Source: Sphingomonas sp. NBWT7
Lineage (GTDB): Bacteria; Pseudomonadota; Alphaproteobacteria; Sphingomonadales; Sphingomonadaceae
Assembly (NCBI RefSeq): GCF_014217605.1
Contig: NZ_CP043639.1
Span: 2,627,501-2,691,500 of the forward strand
Direction of reading: 5' to 3'
Length of the DNA stretch: 64,000 bases
Positions 43,772-52,479 of this stretch are shown piece by piece. The notes under the pieces were generated by a model. That model did not search any database, was not told where the DNA came from, and saw only the letters and a list, made by a program, of their open reading frames with translations. Both the position numbers and the translations under genes were made by a program. Position 1 is the stretch's first letter. Each line of letters opens with the position of its first letter.

Positions 43772-44574
43772 CAGACGAGCGAGATGTCGGGCGCGTCCTC
43801 CGCCTTCATGCCGATGACGTTGTACCCGGCGTCGACGTGATGGATCTCGCCCGTCACGCCGCTGGCGAGATCGCTGAGTAGGTAGAGGCCGGCGCCGCCG
43901 ACATCCTCGATCGTCACGTTGCGCTTCAGCGGTGAATTATGCTCGTTCCACTTCAGGATCAGGCGGAAATCGCCGATCCCGCTCGCCGCGAGCGTCTTGA
44001 TCGGCCCGGCGGAGATGGCGTTGACGCGAATGTCGTCGCGCCCGAGATCGACCGCGAGATACTGCACGCTCGATTCGAGCGCCGCCTTGGCGAGCCCCAT
44101 CACGTTGTAGTGCGGGATGACCTTCTCGGCGCCGTAATAGCTCAGCGTCAGCAGGCTGCCGCCGTCAGGCATCATCTTCGCCGCGCGCTGGCAGACGGCG
44201 ACGAACGAATAGACGCTGATGTTCATCGTCATCAGGAAATTGTCGAGGCTGGTGTCGACGAAGCGCCCGCGCAGCTCGTTCTTGTCGGAGAAACCGATCG
44301 CATGGACGACGAAGTCGATCGTCGGCCATGTCTCGGCGAGCTTCGCGAAGGTCGCGTCGAGCGCGGCCATGTCGCTGACGTCGCAATCGTAGAGATGCGC
44401 CGTGCCGAGCTGCTCGGCGAGCGGGCGCACGCGCTTCTCCATCGTCTCGCCCTGGTAGCTGAAGGCGAGCTCGGCGCCCGCCTCGGACAGCTTCTTGGCG
44501 ATACCCCAGGCGAGGGACTTGTCGTTGGCGAGGCCCATGACGAGCCCCCGCTTGCCTGCCATCAATGCGTTCAC
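43771..44574 (-). CDS. fabI: Enoyl-[acyl-carrier-protein] reductase (NADH) FabI
   Basis: 267 residues. It catalyses the last reduction of fatty-acid elongation and is the triclosan target class. With the GTG start at 44574, the catalytic residues fall at Y146, Y156 and K163 (in SYYGAEKVIPHYNVMGLAK), the same numbers as in E. coli FabI, which supports that start over ATG 44562. The nucleotide loop is GLANDKSLAWGIA. GTGA overlaps the yihY-like stop. Confidence 0.96.
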   Translation of the reverse strand: MNALMAGKRGLVMGLANDKSLAWGIAKKLSEAGAELAFSYQGETMEKRVRPLAEQLGTAHLYDCDVSDMAALDATFAKLAETWPTIDFVVHAIGFSDKNELRGRFVDTSLDNFLMTMNISVYSFVAVCQRAAKMMPDGGSLLTLSYYGAEKVIPHYNVMGLAKAALESSVQYLAVDLGRDDIRVNAISAGPIKTLAASGIGDFRLILKWNEHNSPLKRNVTIEDVGGAGLYLLSDLASGVTGEIHHVDAGYNVIGMKAEDAPDISLV

Positions 44575-45536
44575 GTTGCTGCCTTCGCTCCCGACGGGGT
44601 GGGCGCCTGCTCTAACCCGTTCTCCGGGGGTTCCGCCAGTGCCGCGTTGAGATGCGCGCCGAAGACGAGGCCGAGCCCGATCAGGTAGAAGAACAACAGC
44701 ATGACGACGACGCCGGCGAGGCTGCCGTAGGTAAGATCGTAACCGCCTAGGTTCGCCAGCACGAGTGGGAGCCCTGCCGTCATCCCGATCCACCAGGCGG
44801 CGGTGAACAGTGCGCCGGGCCATTTGCGGTTGGTGGAGTAGCGGTACTTGCTGGGGGTGACGAAGTAGAACAGCATGTAGAGCGCGCCGAACATGACGAG
44901 GCCGGGGATCGCGCGGCTGATCCCGATCCAGCCGGCGACGTCCTGTGCCCAGGGCACCAGCTTGTAGATGAACTGTTCGGCCGCGAGCAGGATACCCTGA
45001 ATCAGGAACGAGACCAGCGCGAGGATCACCGAAGCGACGATGCCGAGGCTGAGCCCCAGCCGCGACCGCCACAGCGCTTGGGTACTGTGCGTACCGTAGG
45101 CGCGGCGAAAGATCTCACGGATCGTTTCGACGAAGCTGCCGACCGTCCACAGCCCGACCAGCGCGCCGAGCCACAGCAGCGAACCGGTGCGCGCGGTCAG
45201 CACGTCGGCGATCGGTTTGCGCAGGATATCGCCGACGTCGGCCGGCAGGACGTGAAGAAAGGATTCGACCGCGGTGCGCGCCTCCGCGCTCTGTCCGAAA
45301 ACCGACAGGACCGCGGCGGCGACGATGAAGAACGGAAATACCGTCATCAGCGCGAGATAGGCGAGGTTGCCGGCGTGGATGAAGCCATCGGTATAGACAC
45401 CGAGGCCGGCACGCTTCAGCACCTCAAAGGCGTAACTCCCCGGCCGCACCTTCGCGAGCTGCCGATCGAGCCGAACGCGCGCGGGGCCGTGACGCTTGCG
45501 ATCCTCCGGCGTCAGCGCGATCGTCGCGTCGGTCAA
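44571..45536 (-). CDS. YihY/BrkB family inner-membrane protein
   Basis: 321 residues with about six transmembrane segments. The hallmark IHAGNLAYLALMTVFPFFIVAAAV (split over about 60-85) is the conserved YihY/UPF0761 start; SLLWLGALVGLWTVGS and the FFYLIGLGLVFGAHLNA end are also typical. Function is unsettled; the older RNase BN label is wrong. The TTG at 45536 is chosen because AGGGGGCAGGA precedes it; it lies 25 bases after the dnaJ-like stop. It overlaps fabI by GTGA. Confidence 0.88.
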   Translation of the reverse strand: MTDATIALTPEDRKRHGPARVRLDRQLAKVRPGSYAFEVLKRAGLGVYTDGFIHAGNLAYLALMTVFPFFIVAAAVLSVFGQSAEARTAVESFLHVLPADVGDILRKPIADVLTARTGSLLWLGALVGLWTVGSFVETIREIFRRAYGTHSTQALWRSRLGLSLGIVASVILALVSFLIQGILLAAEQFIYKLVPWAQDVAGWIGISRAIPGLVMFGALYMLFYFVTPSKYRYSTNRKWPGALFTAAWWIGMTAGLPLVLANLGGYDLTYGSLAGVVVMLLFFYLIGLGLVFGAHLNAALAEPPENGLEQAPTPSGAKAAT

Positions 45537-45561
45537 TGATCCTGCCCCCTGTTGCCCAATA

Positions 45562-46506
45562 TCAGACGCCCATGTCGGCGCGCGGGTTCCCCCCTCCCGC
45601 CCAGCCGTCGACGAACGCGGAGAGCGTGGCATCGTCGGCGGGGATGTCGATCATCAGCGTGACGAGTTGGTCGCCGCGCGTCCCGTCCTTGCGGTGGAAG
45701 CCCTTGCCCTTGAGGCGCAGCGTGCGGCCCGACGACGATCCCGCGGGCACGGTGAGCATCACCGGCTTGTCGACTGTCGGCACTTTGATCGGCCCGCCCT
45801 TCACCGCCTCGACGAGCGTGATCGGCAGATCGAGCCGCACATCGTCGCCGTCGCGCATGAAGTAGCGGTGCGGCTGCACGTCGATCGTGACGATCGCGTC
45901 GCCCGCGCCGCCCGGTCCAGGCTCGCCCTTGCCGGTGAGGCGCATCTGCGTGCCGCTCTCGACCCCGGCAGGGAGCTTCAAGTCGATCGTCTTGCCATCC
46001 GCCAGCGTAATCCGCTGCGGCGCGAGCGCGGCGGCGTCGACGAAGGGGACGCGCAGGCGATAGGCGGCGTTGGCGCCCTTGGGCGGCGGGGCGGCACGCT
46101 GCCGTCCGAACCCGCTGGAGAAGCCGCCGCCGCCGAAACCGGCGCCCCCGGCGGTGCGCCCGCCGAATAGCCCTTCGAACAGGTCGGACACGTCGACCCC
46201 CTCGCCCGCGCCGCCGAAATCCTGGCTGCGGAAGCCGCCGCCGGGATGGCCGCCGCCAAACCCGGCACCGAAGGGCGAGGCGGGATTGCCGTCACCGTCG
46301 ATCTCGCCGCGGTCGAAGCGTGCGCGCTTGTCCTTGTCGCTCAGCAGATCGTACGCGGACGTCACCTGGCTGAAGCGTTCGGACGCCTTGGGATTGTCCT
46401 TGTTGCGATCGGGATGCAGCTCCTTCGCGAGCTTGCGATACGCTTTCTTGATGTCGGCCTCGGAAGCGCCCCGCGCGACGCCGAGGGTAGAATATGGATC
46501 CGCCAT
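45562..46506 (-). CDS. DnaJ-family co-chaperone without zinc finger (CbpA/DnaJ class B-like)
   Basis: 314 residues. The J domain (1-68) has HPD at 31-33; a Gly/Phe-rich linker (about 75-140) and a C-terminal client-binding beta-sandwich (about 145-295) follow, with no CxxCxGxG zinc fingers. It stimulates DnaK ATPase and delivers clients. It is the first gene of the coupled operon leading to yihY, fabI, GNAT and aroC. Confidence 0.92.
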   Translation of the reverse strand: MADPYSTLGVARGASEADIKKAYRKLAKELHPDRNKDNPKASERFSQVTSAYDLLSDKDKRARFDRGEIDGDGNPASPFGAGFGGGHPGGGFRSQDFGGAGEGVDVSDLFEGLFGGRTAGGAGFGGGGFSSGFGRQRAAPPPKGANAAYRLRVPFVDAAALAPQRITLADGKTIDLKLPAGVESGTQMRLTGKGEPGPGGAGDAIVTIDVQPHRYFMRDGDDVRLDLPITLVEAVKGGPIKVPTVDKPVMLTVPAGSSSGRTLRLKGKGFHRKDGTRGDQLVTLMIDIPADDATLSAFVDGWAGGGNPRADMGV

Positions 46507-46584
46507 TGGTGCCCCGGTTGGTGTATTATGCGACTATGTGGGGGAGAGCGGCGCGGCGCGCAATCCGCGTCGTGCGGGCGCCCG

Positions 46585-47466
46585 CTATTCCTCGACCGGC
46601 GCAACGTCGACGCTGACGTCCATCTGCTGCGCGCCCGAGCCGAGCACGACGCCGTCGACGGGCGCGATCTCGGCATAATCGCGGCCCACCGCCATCACGA
46701 TATGGTCACTCGCCATCCAGATGCCGTTGGTGGGATCGAGCCCGACCCAGCCCTTCGCCGGGCCGCACCACAACAGCACCCAGGCGTGCGTCGCATCGGC
46801 GCCGACCAGCCGTTCCTGCCCCGGCGGCGGCAGCGTGCGGATATAGCCCGAGGCATAGGCGGCGGGGAGGCCGGCGGCGCGCAGCCCCGCGATCATGATC
46901 TGCGCGAAATCCTGGCACACGCCGCGGCGCTTGGCGAACGCCTCGTGCGGCGGGGTGTCCACCAGCGTGGCGGCGGGATCGAACTCGAAATCGTGCTGGA
47001 TGCGGCGTGCGAGCGCGATCCCCGCCTCCAGCGCGTTGCGCGCCGGGTCGAGATCGGGCGCACAATAGGCGTCGATCGCGCGGTCGAGAGCGATCAGCGG
47101 CGAGGGAAAGAGATAGCTTGCCGGGCAGCGCGGCGAGAGATCGCGCGACGCGCGCGCCAGCGCCGCGACCTCACCCAGCGTCGGATCGCCTGCCTCCGGC
47201 ACCGGCACGAGCCGGTCGACGGTGACGCGCGCGATGCTCTCGATCACCAGCCGGCGAACGGGCTCGTCGACGGTGAGGCGGGTGACGTTGGCGAGCCCCG
47301 CCTCGGCGCGCGCAGGTGCGGTGCGCCCCGCCGGCGAGACGCGCAGCATGTACGATTCGAGCCGCTGGCCCGGCCAGTCGATCGGCTCGAGCCGCAGGTT
47401 GCAGCGCGCGAACTTCACCTGCGCGCCGTAATCGAACGTGGTGGTGTGATGGATGTCGTAGAGCAT
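46585..47466 (-). CDS. Transglutaminase-like cysteine protease family protein
   Basis: 293 residues. An N-terminal bacterial transglutaminase-like beta domain (LYDIHHTTTFDYGAQV) is followed by the papain-fold core with C184 (RRGVCQDFAQ), H227 (ATHAWVLLW) and D244 (GLDPTN). It lies 11 bases after the ATP-grasp/alpha-E gene, a pairing known from comparative genomics as a predicted peptide-ligation/processing system. It is likely cytosolic, as there is no signal peptide. Confidence 0.92.
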   Translation of the reverse strand: MLYDIHHTTTFDYGAQVKFARCNLRLEPIDWPGQRLESYMLRVSPAGRTAPARAEAGLANVTRLTVDEPVRRLVIESIARVTVDRLVPVPEAGDPTLGEVAALARASRDLSPRCPASYLFPSPLIALDRAIDAYCAPDLDPARNALEAGIALARRIQHDFEFDPAATLVDTPPHEAFAKRRGVCQDFAQIMIAGLRAAGLPAAYASGYIRTLPPPGQERLVGADATHAWVLLWCGPAKGWVGLDPTNGIWMASDHIVMAVGRDYAEIAPVDGVVLGSGAQQMDVSVDVAPVEE

Positions 47467-47477
47467 GCGGGCGGCGA

Positions 47478-49958
47478 TCAGGCGAGCGTCAGCCCGCCGG
47501 CGCGCAGCGGTTCGGCGCCCTGCAGGAAGTAGCGCCGCGCAACGGCGTCGGACAGGCGCGAGAGGCGGCGTTCGAGCTCGTTCAGCGTATCGGCGTCGAG
47601 CAGTGCGGCGCGCGCGATCGACACGATCGCCTTGAGCTCGGTCGCTTCGGCCTGCTGCGGCTCCGCCATACCGTCGTCGTCGAGCACGGGCAGCGCGGCG
47701 ACATGCTCGCAGATCCGTTCGACCTGAAAGGCGAGCGCGCGCGGGTTGCCCGGATCGAGCGCGACGAGATCGACCACGGGAACGCGCGCGAGCCCGGTGA
47801 GATAGCGCTGGCGATAGCTGATCTGGCTGTCGGCGAGATCGAGCAGCGTCGACAGATCGTCGAGCGACGCGCCGGGGAGGCCGAAGGTGCGCGTCGCGCG
47901 GACAATCGCCCCTGCGCGCTCGATGCGGCGGCCGAGATCGTGAAAGCGCCACGCTGCGGTGCGGCTCATGTGTTCGGCCGACAGCCCGGCGATCGCGGCG
48001 TAGCGGCGCTGGAGCGATCCGGCGCGATCGAGCATGCCGCGGTGACTGGGGAAGGGCGCGTCGAGCAGCCGCATCACGTCCGCCGAAAGCCGATCGCGCG
48101 AGCCGTCGCCAATGCGCCGCGCGTGGCGGTTGATCTCTGCGACCGACTGCCACTCGCCCGCGGTCGATTCCATCGCGGTACGCGCCATCTGGCGCAGGTC
48201 GGCGCGGGCGAGGGACGGGGGCACGGGTGCCGCCCCCGCGCTGGCGACCAATCCGACGAGCCGCCCGACCGTATCGGGGCCGAGCGCCGCGCCGCCATCG
48301 GCGTCGATCGAATTGCCGAGCATCACGCGCAGGATCGCGAGCAGCGCCTCGCCGCGTTCGAGATAGCGGCCAAGCCAGAAGAGATTGTCCGCGACGCGGC
48401 TGGGCAGGGTGCCGGGATTGCGGCGGACGTGATGCGAATCGGGTGCGGGGAGCAGCGATACGGGATCGACGCGCCGGCGCCCGTGGACGACGACGTCGGC
48501 CGACCAGCTGCCCTCGCCCATCACCGCGGCGCGTGGATCGGGCCGCTCGCCGATGCGCGCGAAGCCGCCGGGCAGGACGGTCCACGCGCCGTCCGCGCCG
48601 CGCGCGGCGAACACGCGCAGATTGAACGGGCGCGCGACGAGATCATGCCCCGACACGACGGGCATCGTCGACAGCCGCACGATTTCCTGCCCGACATAAT
48701 CCTGCGGGCGGCGCGCCATGTCGGCGAGCAGGGCGTCGCGCTGCACCGGCGTCAGATCGCCGCCCGCGATCGGCGCGTCGTCGGGCAGGCCGAGCGTGCC
48801 CGATCCGAAGGCGGGGGCGATGATGAGGTTGGCGAGATCCTCCTCCACCCGCGCGCGCTCGCGATCCTGCCCGCACCACCAGGTGGCGATGTTGGGCAGG
48901 CTGAGATCGGCGCCGGTCAGCCGCGTCGAGAGTTGCGGCAGGAAAGCGTGCCACGCCGGTGCCTCGAGCACGCCGACACCCGGTGCGTTGGAAAGGACGA
49001 CGTTGCCCGCCGCATAGGCGTCGACCAGCCCCGGTACGCCGATCTGCGAGTGAGTATCGAAGGCGAGCGGATCGAGGAAGCGCGGATCGAGCCGCCGCCA
49101 CAGCGCGTCGATCCGCTTCAGTCCGCCGATCGTGCGGACGTAGACCTTGTCCTCCAGCGCGGCGAGATCCGCCCCCTCGACCAGCAGCAGGCCGAGGTAG
49201 CGCGCGAGGTGCGCCTGTTCGGCGTAGCTGGCATTGTAGCGCCCGGGGGTGAGCAGACCGATGCGCGGATCGCTGCGCCGGCACAGCGCGGCGAGCCCGT
49301 CGCGAAAGGCGGCAAAGAACGGCGCGTGCCGCGCGACGTTGAGCCGCGCCTGGAGCCCGCCCAGCGTGCGGCTGACCGCCAGCCGATTCTCGAGCGCATA
49401 GCCCGCGCCGACCGGCGCGCGCAGGTGATCGGCGAGGACGCGCCACTCGCCGGTCGGCCCGCGCCCGAGATCGACGGCGAGGAAGTGCAGGTGATGGCGC
49501 CCCGGGGGCGTGAGGCCGACGAGCTGGCGCAGATAATATTGGCTGCCCGCGACGAGCGACGGCGGGACGAGACCCTGGCTGACCAGCCGTGCCTCGCCAT
49601 AGAGGTCGGCGACGATCGTCTCGAGCAGCCCGGCGCGCTGGATCACGCCGCGCTCGATGCCGCGCCACTCGTCGCTGTCGATCAGCAGCGGGACGGGGGA
49701 GAGCGGCCAGGGGCGTTCCTCGTTCTCGCCTGCGACGCGGAAGCCCGTGCCCATGTCGGCGGCGTGGCGCTGGACGCGCTCGCGCGCATGGCCGAGATCG
49801 TCGCCGACGAGGCTGGCGAGCTCCGCGAACATCACCGCCCATGGCGCGTCGTCACCGCCGCACAGCACGTCGCCGCCGGCACCGGCGTGCGCGCAATAGT
49901 CGGCGATCCAGCGGCCGGCCTGCGCGGCGGGATCGGACAGGACAGGCTGTATCGCCAA
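47478..49958 (-). CDS. Circularly permuted type 2 ATP-grasp protein fused to alpha-E domain
   Basis: 826 residues. The N-terminal half (about 1-480) is the circularly permuted ATP-grasp: GSQYYLRQLVGLTPPG, LAVDLGRGPTGEWRVLADHLRAP, ALENRLAVSRTLG, KVYVRTIGGLKRIDALWRR, then GSGTLG and FNLRVFAARG. The C-terminal third (about 510-810) is the alpha-helical alpha-E domain, beginning LPSRVADNLFWLGRYLERGE. In most genomes these are separate genes; here they are one. The TTG start at 49958 follows GGGGAG. The family is predicted to ligate amino acids or peptides. Confidence 0.9.
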   Translation of the reverse strand: MAIQPVLSDPAAQAGRWIADYCAHAGAGGDVLCGGDDAPWAVMFAELASLVGDDLGHARERVQRHAADMGTGFRVAGENEERPWPLSPVPLLIDSDEWRGIERGVIQRAGLLETIVADLYGEARLVSQGLVPPSLVAGSQYYLRQLVGLTPPGRHHLHFLAVDLGRGPTGEWRVLADHLRAPVGAGYALENRLAVSRTLGGLQARLNVARHAPFFAAFRDGLAALCRRSDPRIGLLTPGRYNASYAEQAHLARYLGLLLVEGADLAALEDKVYVRTIGGLKRIDALWRRLDPRFLDPLAFDTHSQIGVPGLVDAYAAGNVVLSNAPGVGVLEAPAWHAFLPQLSTRLTGADLSLPNIATWWCGQDRERARVEEDLANLIIAPAFGSGTLGLPDDAPIAGGDLTPVQRDALLADMARRPQDYVGQEIVRLSTMPVVSGHDLVARPFNLRVFAARGADGAWTVLPGGFARIGERPDPRAAVMGEGSWSADVVVHGRRRVDPVSLLPAPDSHHVRRNPGTLPSRVADNLFWLGRYLERGEALLAILRVMLGNSIDADGGAALGPDTVGRLVGLVASAGAAPVPPSLARADLRQMARTAMESTAGEWQSVAEINRHARRIGDGSRDRLSADVMRLLDAPFPSHRGMLDRAGSLQRRYAAIAGLSAEHMSRTAAWRFHDLGRRIERAGAIVRATRTFGLPGASLDDLSTLLDLADSQISYRQRYLTGLARVPVVDLVALDPGNPRALAFQVERICEHVAALPVLDDDGMAEPQQAEATELKAIVSIARAALLDADTLNELERRLSRLSDAVARRYFLQGAEPLRAGGLTLA

Positions 49959-50007
49959 GCGTGCCGACTCCCCAGAAACGCGGCGGCGGCGACCCTAGCG
50001 GGGCGAT

Positions 50008-50039
50008 GCGGCGGCGCAATATGCAAATCGCGCCGCCGC
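50008..50039 (-). terminator. 10-bp hairpin downstream of phoD-like gene
   Basis: GCGGCGGCGC pairs perfectly with GCGCCGCCGC around a 12-base A/T-rich loop. It is 23 bases past the minus-strand phoD-like stop and has no T-tract. Confidence 0.4.
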
Positions 50040-50062
50040 CGCCGATCGCTCGTCGCTCGCGA

Positions 50063-51685
50063 TCAGGCGTCCATCATGCGTCGTCCACGCCGCGCGACGG
50101 CGGTGTGGCCGACGGTGGCGGCTGGCGTGCGCGTGCGGACGGTGTCGACGAACAGCCAGTCGTTGCTGACGCGATCGGGGGTGACGGTGAGCGCCATGTA
50201 GCCGCGGCGGCTGGTGTCGCACCATTTGAGCTCGGGGCTCGCCTTGACCAGCGCGCGCGCGACGGTGGCGGGATCGACCGCCAGCGCACTCTCATAGCCC
50301 GACGAGGTGACGGCGTGGCCGGCGAACTCGACGCCAACGGGCGAGCCCTGCGCGAGATCGAACGCCCAGGCGTTGTGGCTGTCACCGCACAGCACGACGA
50401 GGTTCGCGTCCGCCGCTTGCGCCGCGTTGAGGAAGCGCGCGCGTGCGGCCGGATAGCCGCCCCAATTGTCGAGATCGGACGGCAGCCCCGCCTTGCCCGC
50501 CGCGATGCCGGCGCGCACGTAATTGGCGGCGAACGGCCGGGCCTTCGACAGCCAGCCCTCGGTTTCGGCGGGAACGCGCATCTGTCCCATGATCGTGCCG
50601 AAGCCGACGATCTGCCAGCGCGCGCCGTCGCGCACCGATTGCGCGAGGCCGCGATACAGCCAGTCCTCCTGCTGCGATCCCAGCATCGTGCGCGCGGGAT
50701 CGTTCCACGCGCCATCACGGAACGCGGCGAGCGCACGAGCCGGATCGGGGGCACGCAACAGATCGCCGATGTCGGTGCCCTGCGTGCGCGCGGCGAGCCG
50801 CGTGTCGGTGCGGAACAGGGTGGCGAGCCGGCCGATGTCGTAGCGTTTCCACGGCTCGTCCGACACGGGCATCCACTCGCGCCACGCCTGGATCGCGGCG
50901 GCCTTGCGCGCGTTCCAATCGCCCTCGGTCGCCGGATCGTGGTTCTGTGCGCCGCCCTCCCAGCTGTTGTTGGCGCTCTCGTGATCGTCCCACGAGGCGA
51001 TCACCGGCAGCCGCGCGTGCAGCGACTGGAGATCGGGATCGGCGCGGTAGCTGGCGTAGCGCAGGCGATAGTCGGCAAGGTGGATAATCTCGCCCTTGGG
51101 TTGCGGCAGGCGGTTCGCCACCACTTCCTGCAGCGCCGGGTAGGTGCCGTTGGCATATTCGTAGAAATAGTCGCCGAGGTGCAGCGCGAGATCGAGATCA
51201 TTGCGCGCCGCGGCGTGGGCATAGGCGTTGAAGAAGCCGAAGCCGATGTTCGAGCAGGAGAAGATCGCCGCCTTGAAGCGCGACGCGCGATCGTCGGGCA
51301 GCGTCTTGGTGCGGCCGACCGGGGAATAACTGCCGTCGGGGGCGACGAAGCGGTAGAGGTAGCGGCGGCCGGGGCGAAGGCCGGTGACGGTGATCTTCGC
51401 GGTCCAATCGCGCCACGGCCCGGTGATCGCCTCGCCGCCCGCCGCGATCCGCGCGAAATCGGGCGTCTCGCTCACCTCGACCTTGAGCGTCACCGCGTCG
51501 CCGCCGGCGGGGACGTAGCGCGTCCACAGCAGCATCGTATCCGCGCCGGGTTCGCCGCTCGCCACCGCGTGGGTGAAACCGCGCGCGGCGAGCACGGTCT
51601 GCGCGGGGGCGAGGCCGGGAATGGCGAGCGCACCTGCGCCGAACATGCCGGTCGCGAGCAGCGAACGACGGCTTACCTCGATCAT
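50063..51685 (-). CDS. phoD: Alkaline phosphatase D family protein (PhoD)
   Basis: 540 residues. A Tat-type signal (SRRSLLATGMFGAG, about 5-18, cleavage after APA) sends it to the periplasm folded. The N-terminal PhoD domain (about 33-130) precedes the metallophosphatase core with SCSNIGFGFFNAYAHAA, LHLGDYFYEY, SWDDHESANN, and LCGDSHNAWAF, which supply the Fe/Ca ligands. It hydrolyses phosphomono- or diesters to release phosphate. No Pho box was identified upstream. Confidence 0.9.
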   Translation of the reverse strand: MIEVSRRSLLATGMFGAGALAIPGLAPAQTVLAARGFTHAVASGEPGADTMLLWTRYVPAGGDAVTLKVEVSETPDFARIAAGGEAITGPWRDWTAKITVTGLRPGRRYLYRFVAPDGSYSPVGRTKTLPDDRASRFKAAIFSCSNIGFGFFNAYAHAAARNDLDLALHLGDYFYEYANGTYPALQEVVANRLPQPKGEIIHLADYRLRYASYRADPDLQSLHARLPVIASWDDHESANNSWEGGAQNHDPATEGDWNARKAAAIQAWREWMPVSDEPWKRYDIGRLATLFRTDTRLAARTQGTDIGDLLRAPDPARALAAFRDGAWNDPARTMLGSQQEDWLYRGLAQSVRDGARWQIVGFGTIMGQMRVPAETEGWLSKARPFAANYVRAGIAAGKAGLPSDLDNWGGYPAARARFLNAAQAADANLVVLCGDSHNAWAFDLAQGSPVGVEFAGHAVTSSGYESALAVDPATVARALVKASPELKWCDTSRRGYMALTVTPDRVSNDWLFVDTVRTRTPAATVGHTAVARRGRRMMDA

Positions 51686-51837
51686 AGATCATCTCCCCTG
51701 GCGGTGCGGTGCGGCTCGTGCCGCCTCCTGCCCGCGCAGGGTGACAGATCGGCGTCGCGGGGGATAGGCCCGGCGCGGGCATTGTTGCGCGCGACGTGCA
51801 TTGGCCCGATGGGGTGCGCGCGGCCGTCCGCGTCGGT

Positions 51838-52479
51838 TCAGTCGGGCTTGACGTGCTCGGGCGCGGCGGCGGCGACTTCGGGCAGCGCGAGCATCGCGGC
51901 TTCCGCCGCCAGCAGCCGGGGATAGGCGTCGAGCGGTACCGCGAAGCGGCGGGCATTGTAGAGCTGCGGCACGAGGCACAGATCGGCGATGTCGGGCGAC
52001 GCGCCGCCGAGGAAATCGCCGCCGGGCAGCGCGTCCTTCGCCATCGTTTCAAGCGCGGCGAGCCCGTCGGCGACCCAGTGGCGGTACCAGTCGTCCTTCG
52101 CCGCCTGGTCGGCGCCGAACTGCGTTTCCAGCCGCTTCAGCACGCGCAGATTATCGATCGGGTGGATGTCGGCCGCCACGACGAGCGCGCGGGCAAGCTG
52201 CCCCGAGCGCGTCGCCGCGTCGGACGAGACCATCGGCGGATCCTTGAAGGTCGCGTCGAGGAAATCGATGATCGCGAGGCTCTGCACCAGCGGGCGCCCG
52301 TCGACGACGAGCGTCGGTACGAAGCCCTGCGGGTTGAGCGCGCGATTGTCCGCGCTGTCCTGTTCGCCGGCGATCAGGTCCACTGCGACGCGATCGTATG
52401 CGACGTGCTTTAGGTTGAGGCACAGCCGGACGCGGTACGACGCCGACGAGCGCCAGTAATCGTGGAGGACGATCTTCAT
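51838..52479 (-). CDS. maiA: Maleylacetoacetate isomerase (zeta-class GST)
   Basis: 213 residues. The glutathione site SSASYRVRLCLNLK (about 11-24) with the SSxxxR signature, the NPQGFVPTLVVDG and QSLAIIDFLD motifs, and C-terminal SPDIADLCLVPQLYNARRF all match zeta GSTs. It isomerises maleylacetoacetate to fumarylacetoacetate in tyrosine/homogentisate breakdown. No homogentisate dioxygenase or fumarylacetoacetase lies nearby; it is the last gene after the AI-2E transporter gene (ATGA overlap). Confidence 0.88.
   Translation of the reverse strand: MKIVLHDYWRSSASYRVRLCLNLKHVAYDRVAVDLIAGEQDSADNRALNPQGFVPTLVVDGRPLVQSLAIIDFLDATFKDPPMVSSDAATRSGQLARALVVAADIHPIDNLRVLKRLETQFGADQAAKDDWYRHWVADGLAALETMAKDALPGGDFLGGASPDIADLCLVPQLYNARRFAVPLDAYPRLLAAEAAMLALPEVAAAAPEHVKPD

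Noticed and set aside
47316..50201. 961-codon plus-strand frame antisense to the transglutaminase and ATP-grasp genes
   Set aside because: No domains, Arg/Gly/Asp/Ala-rich, and opposite two confidently identified genes.
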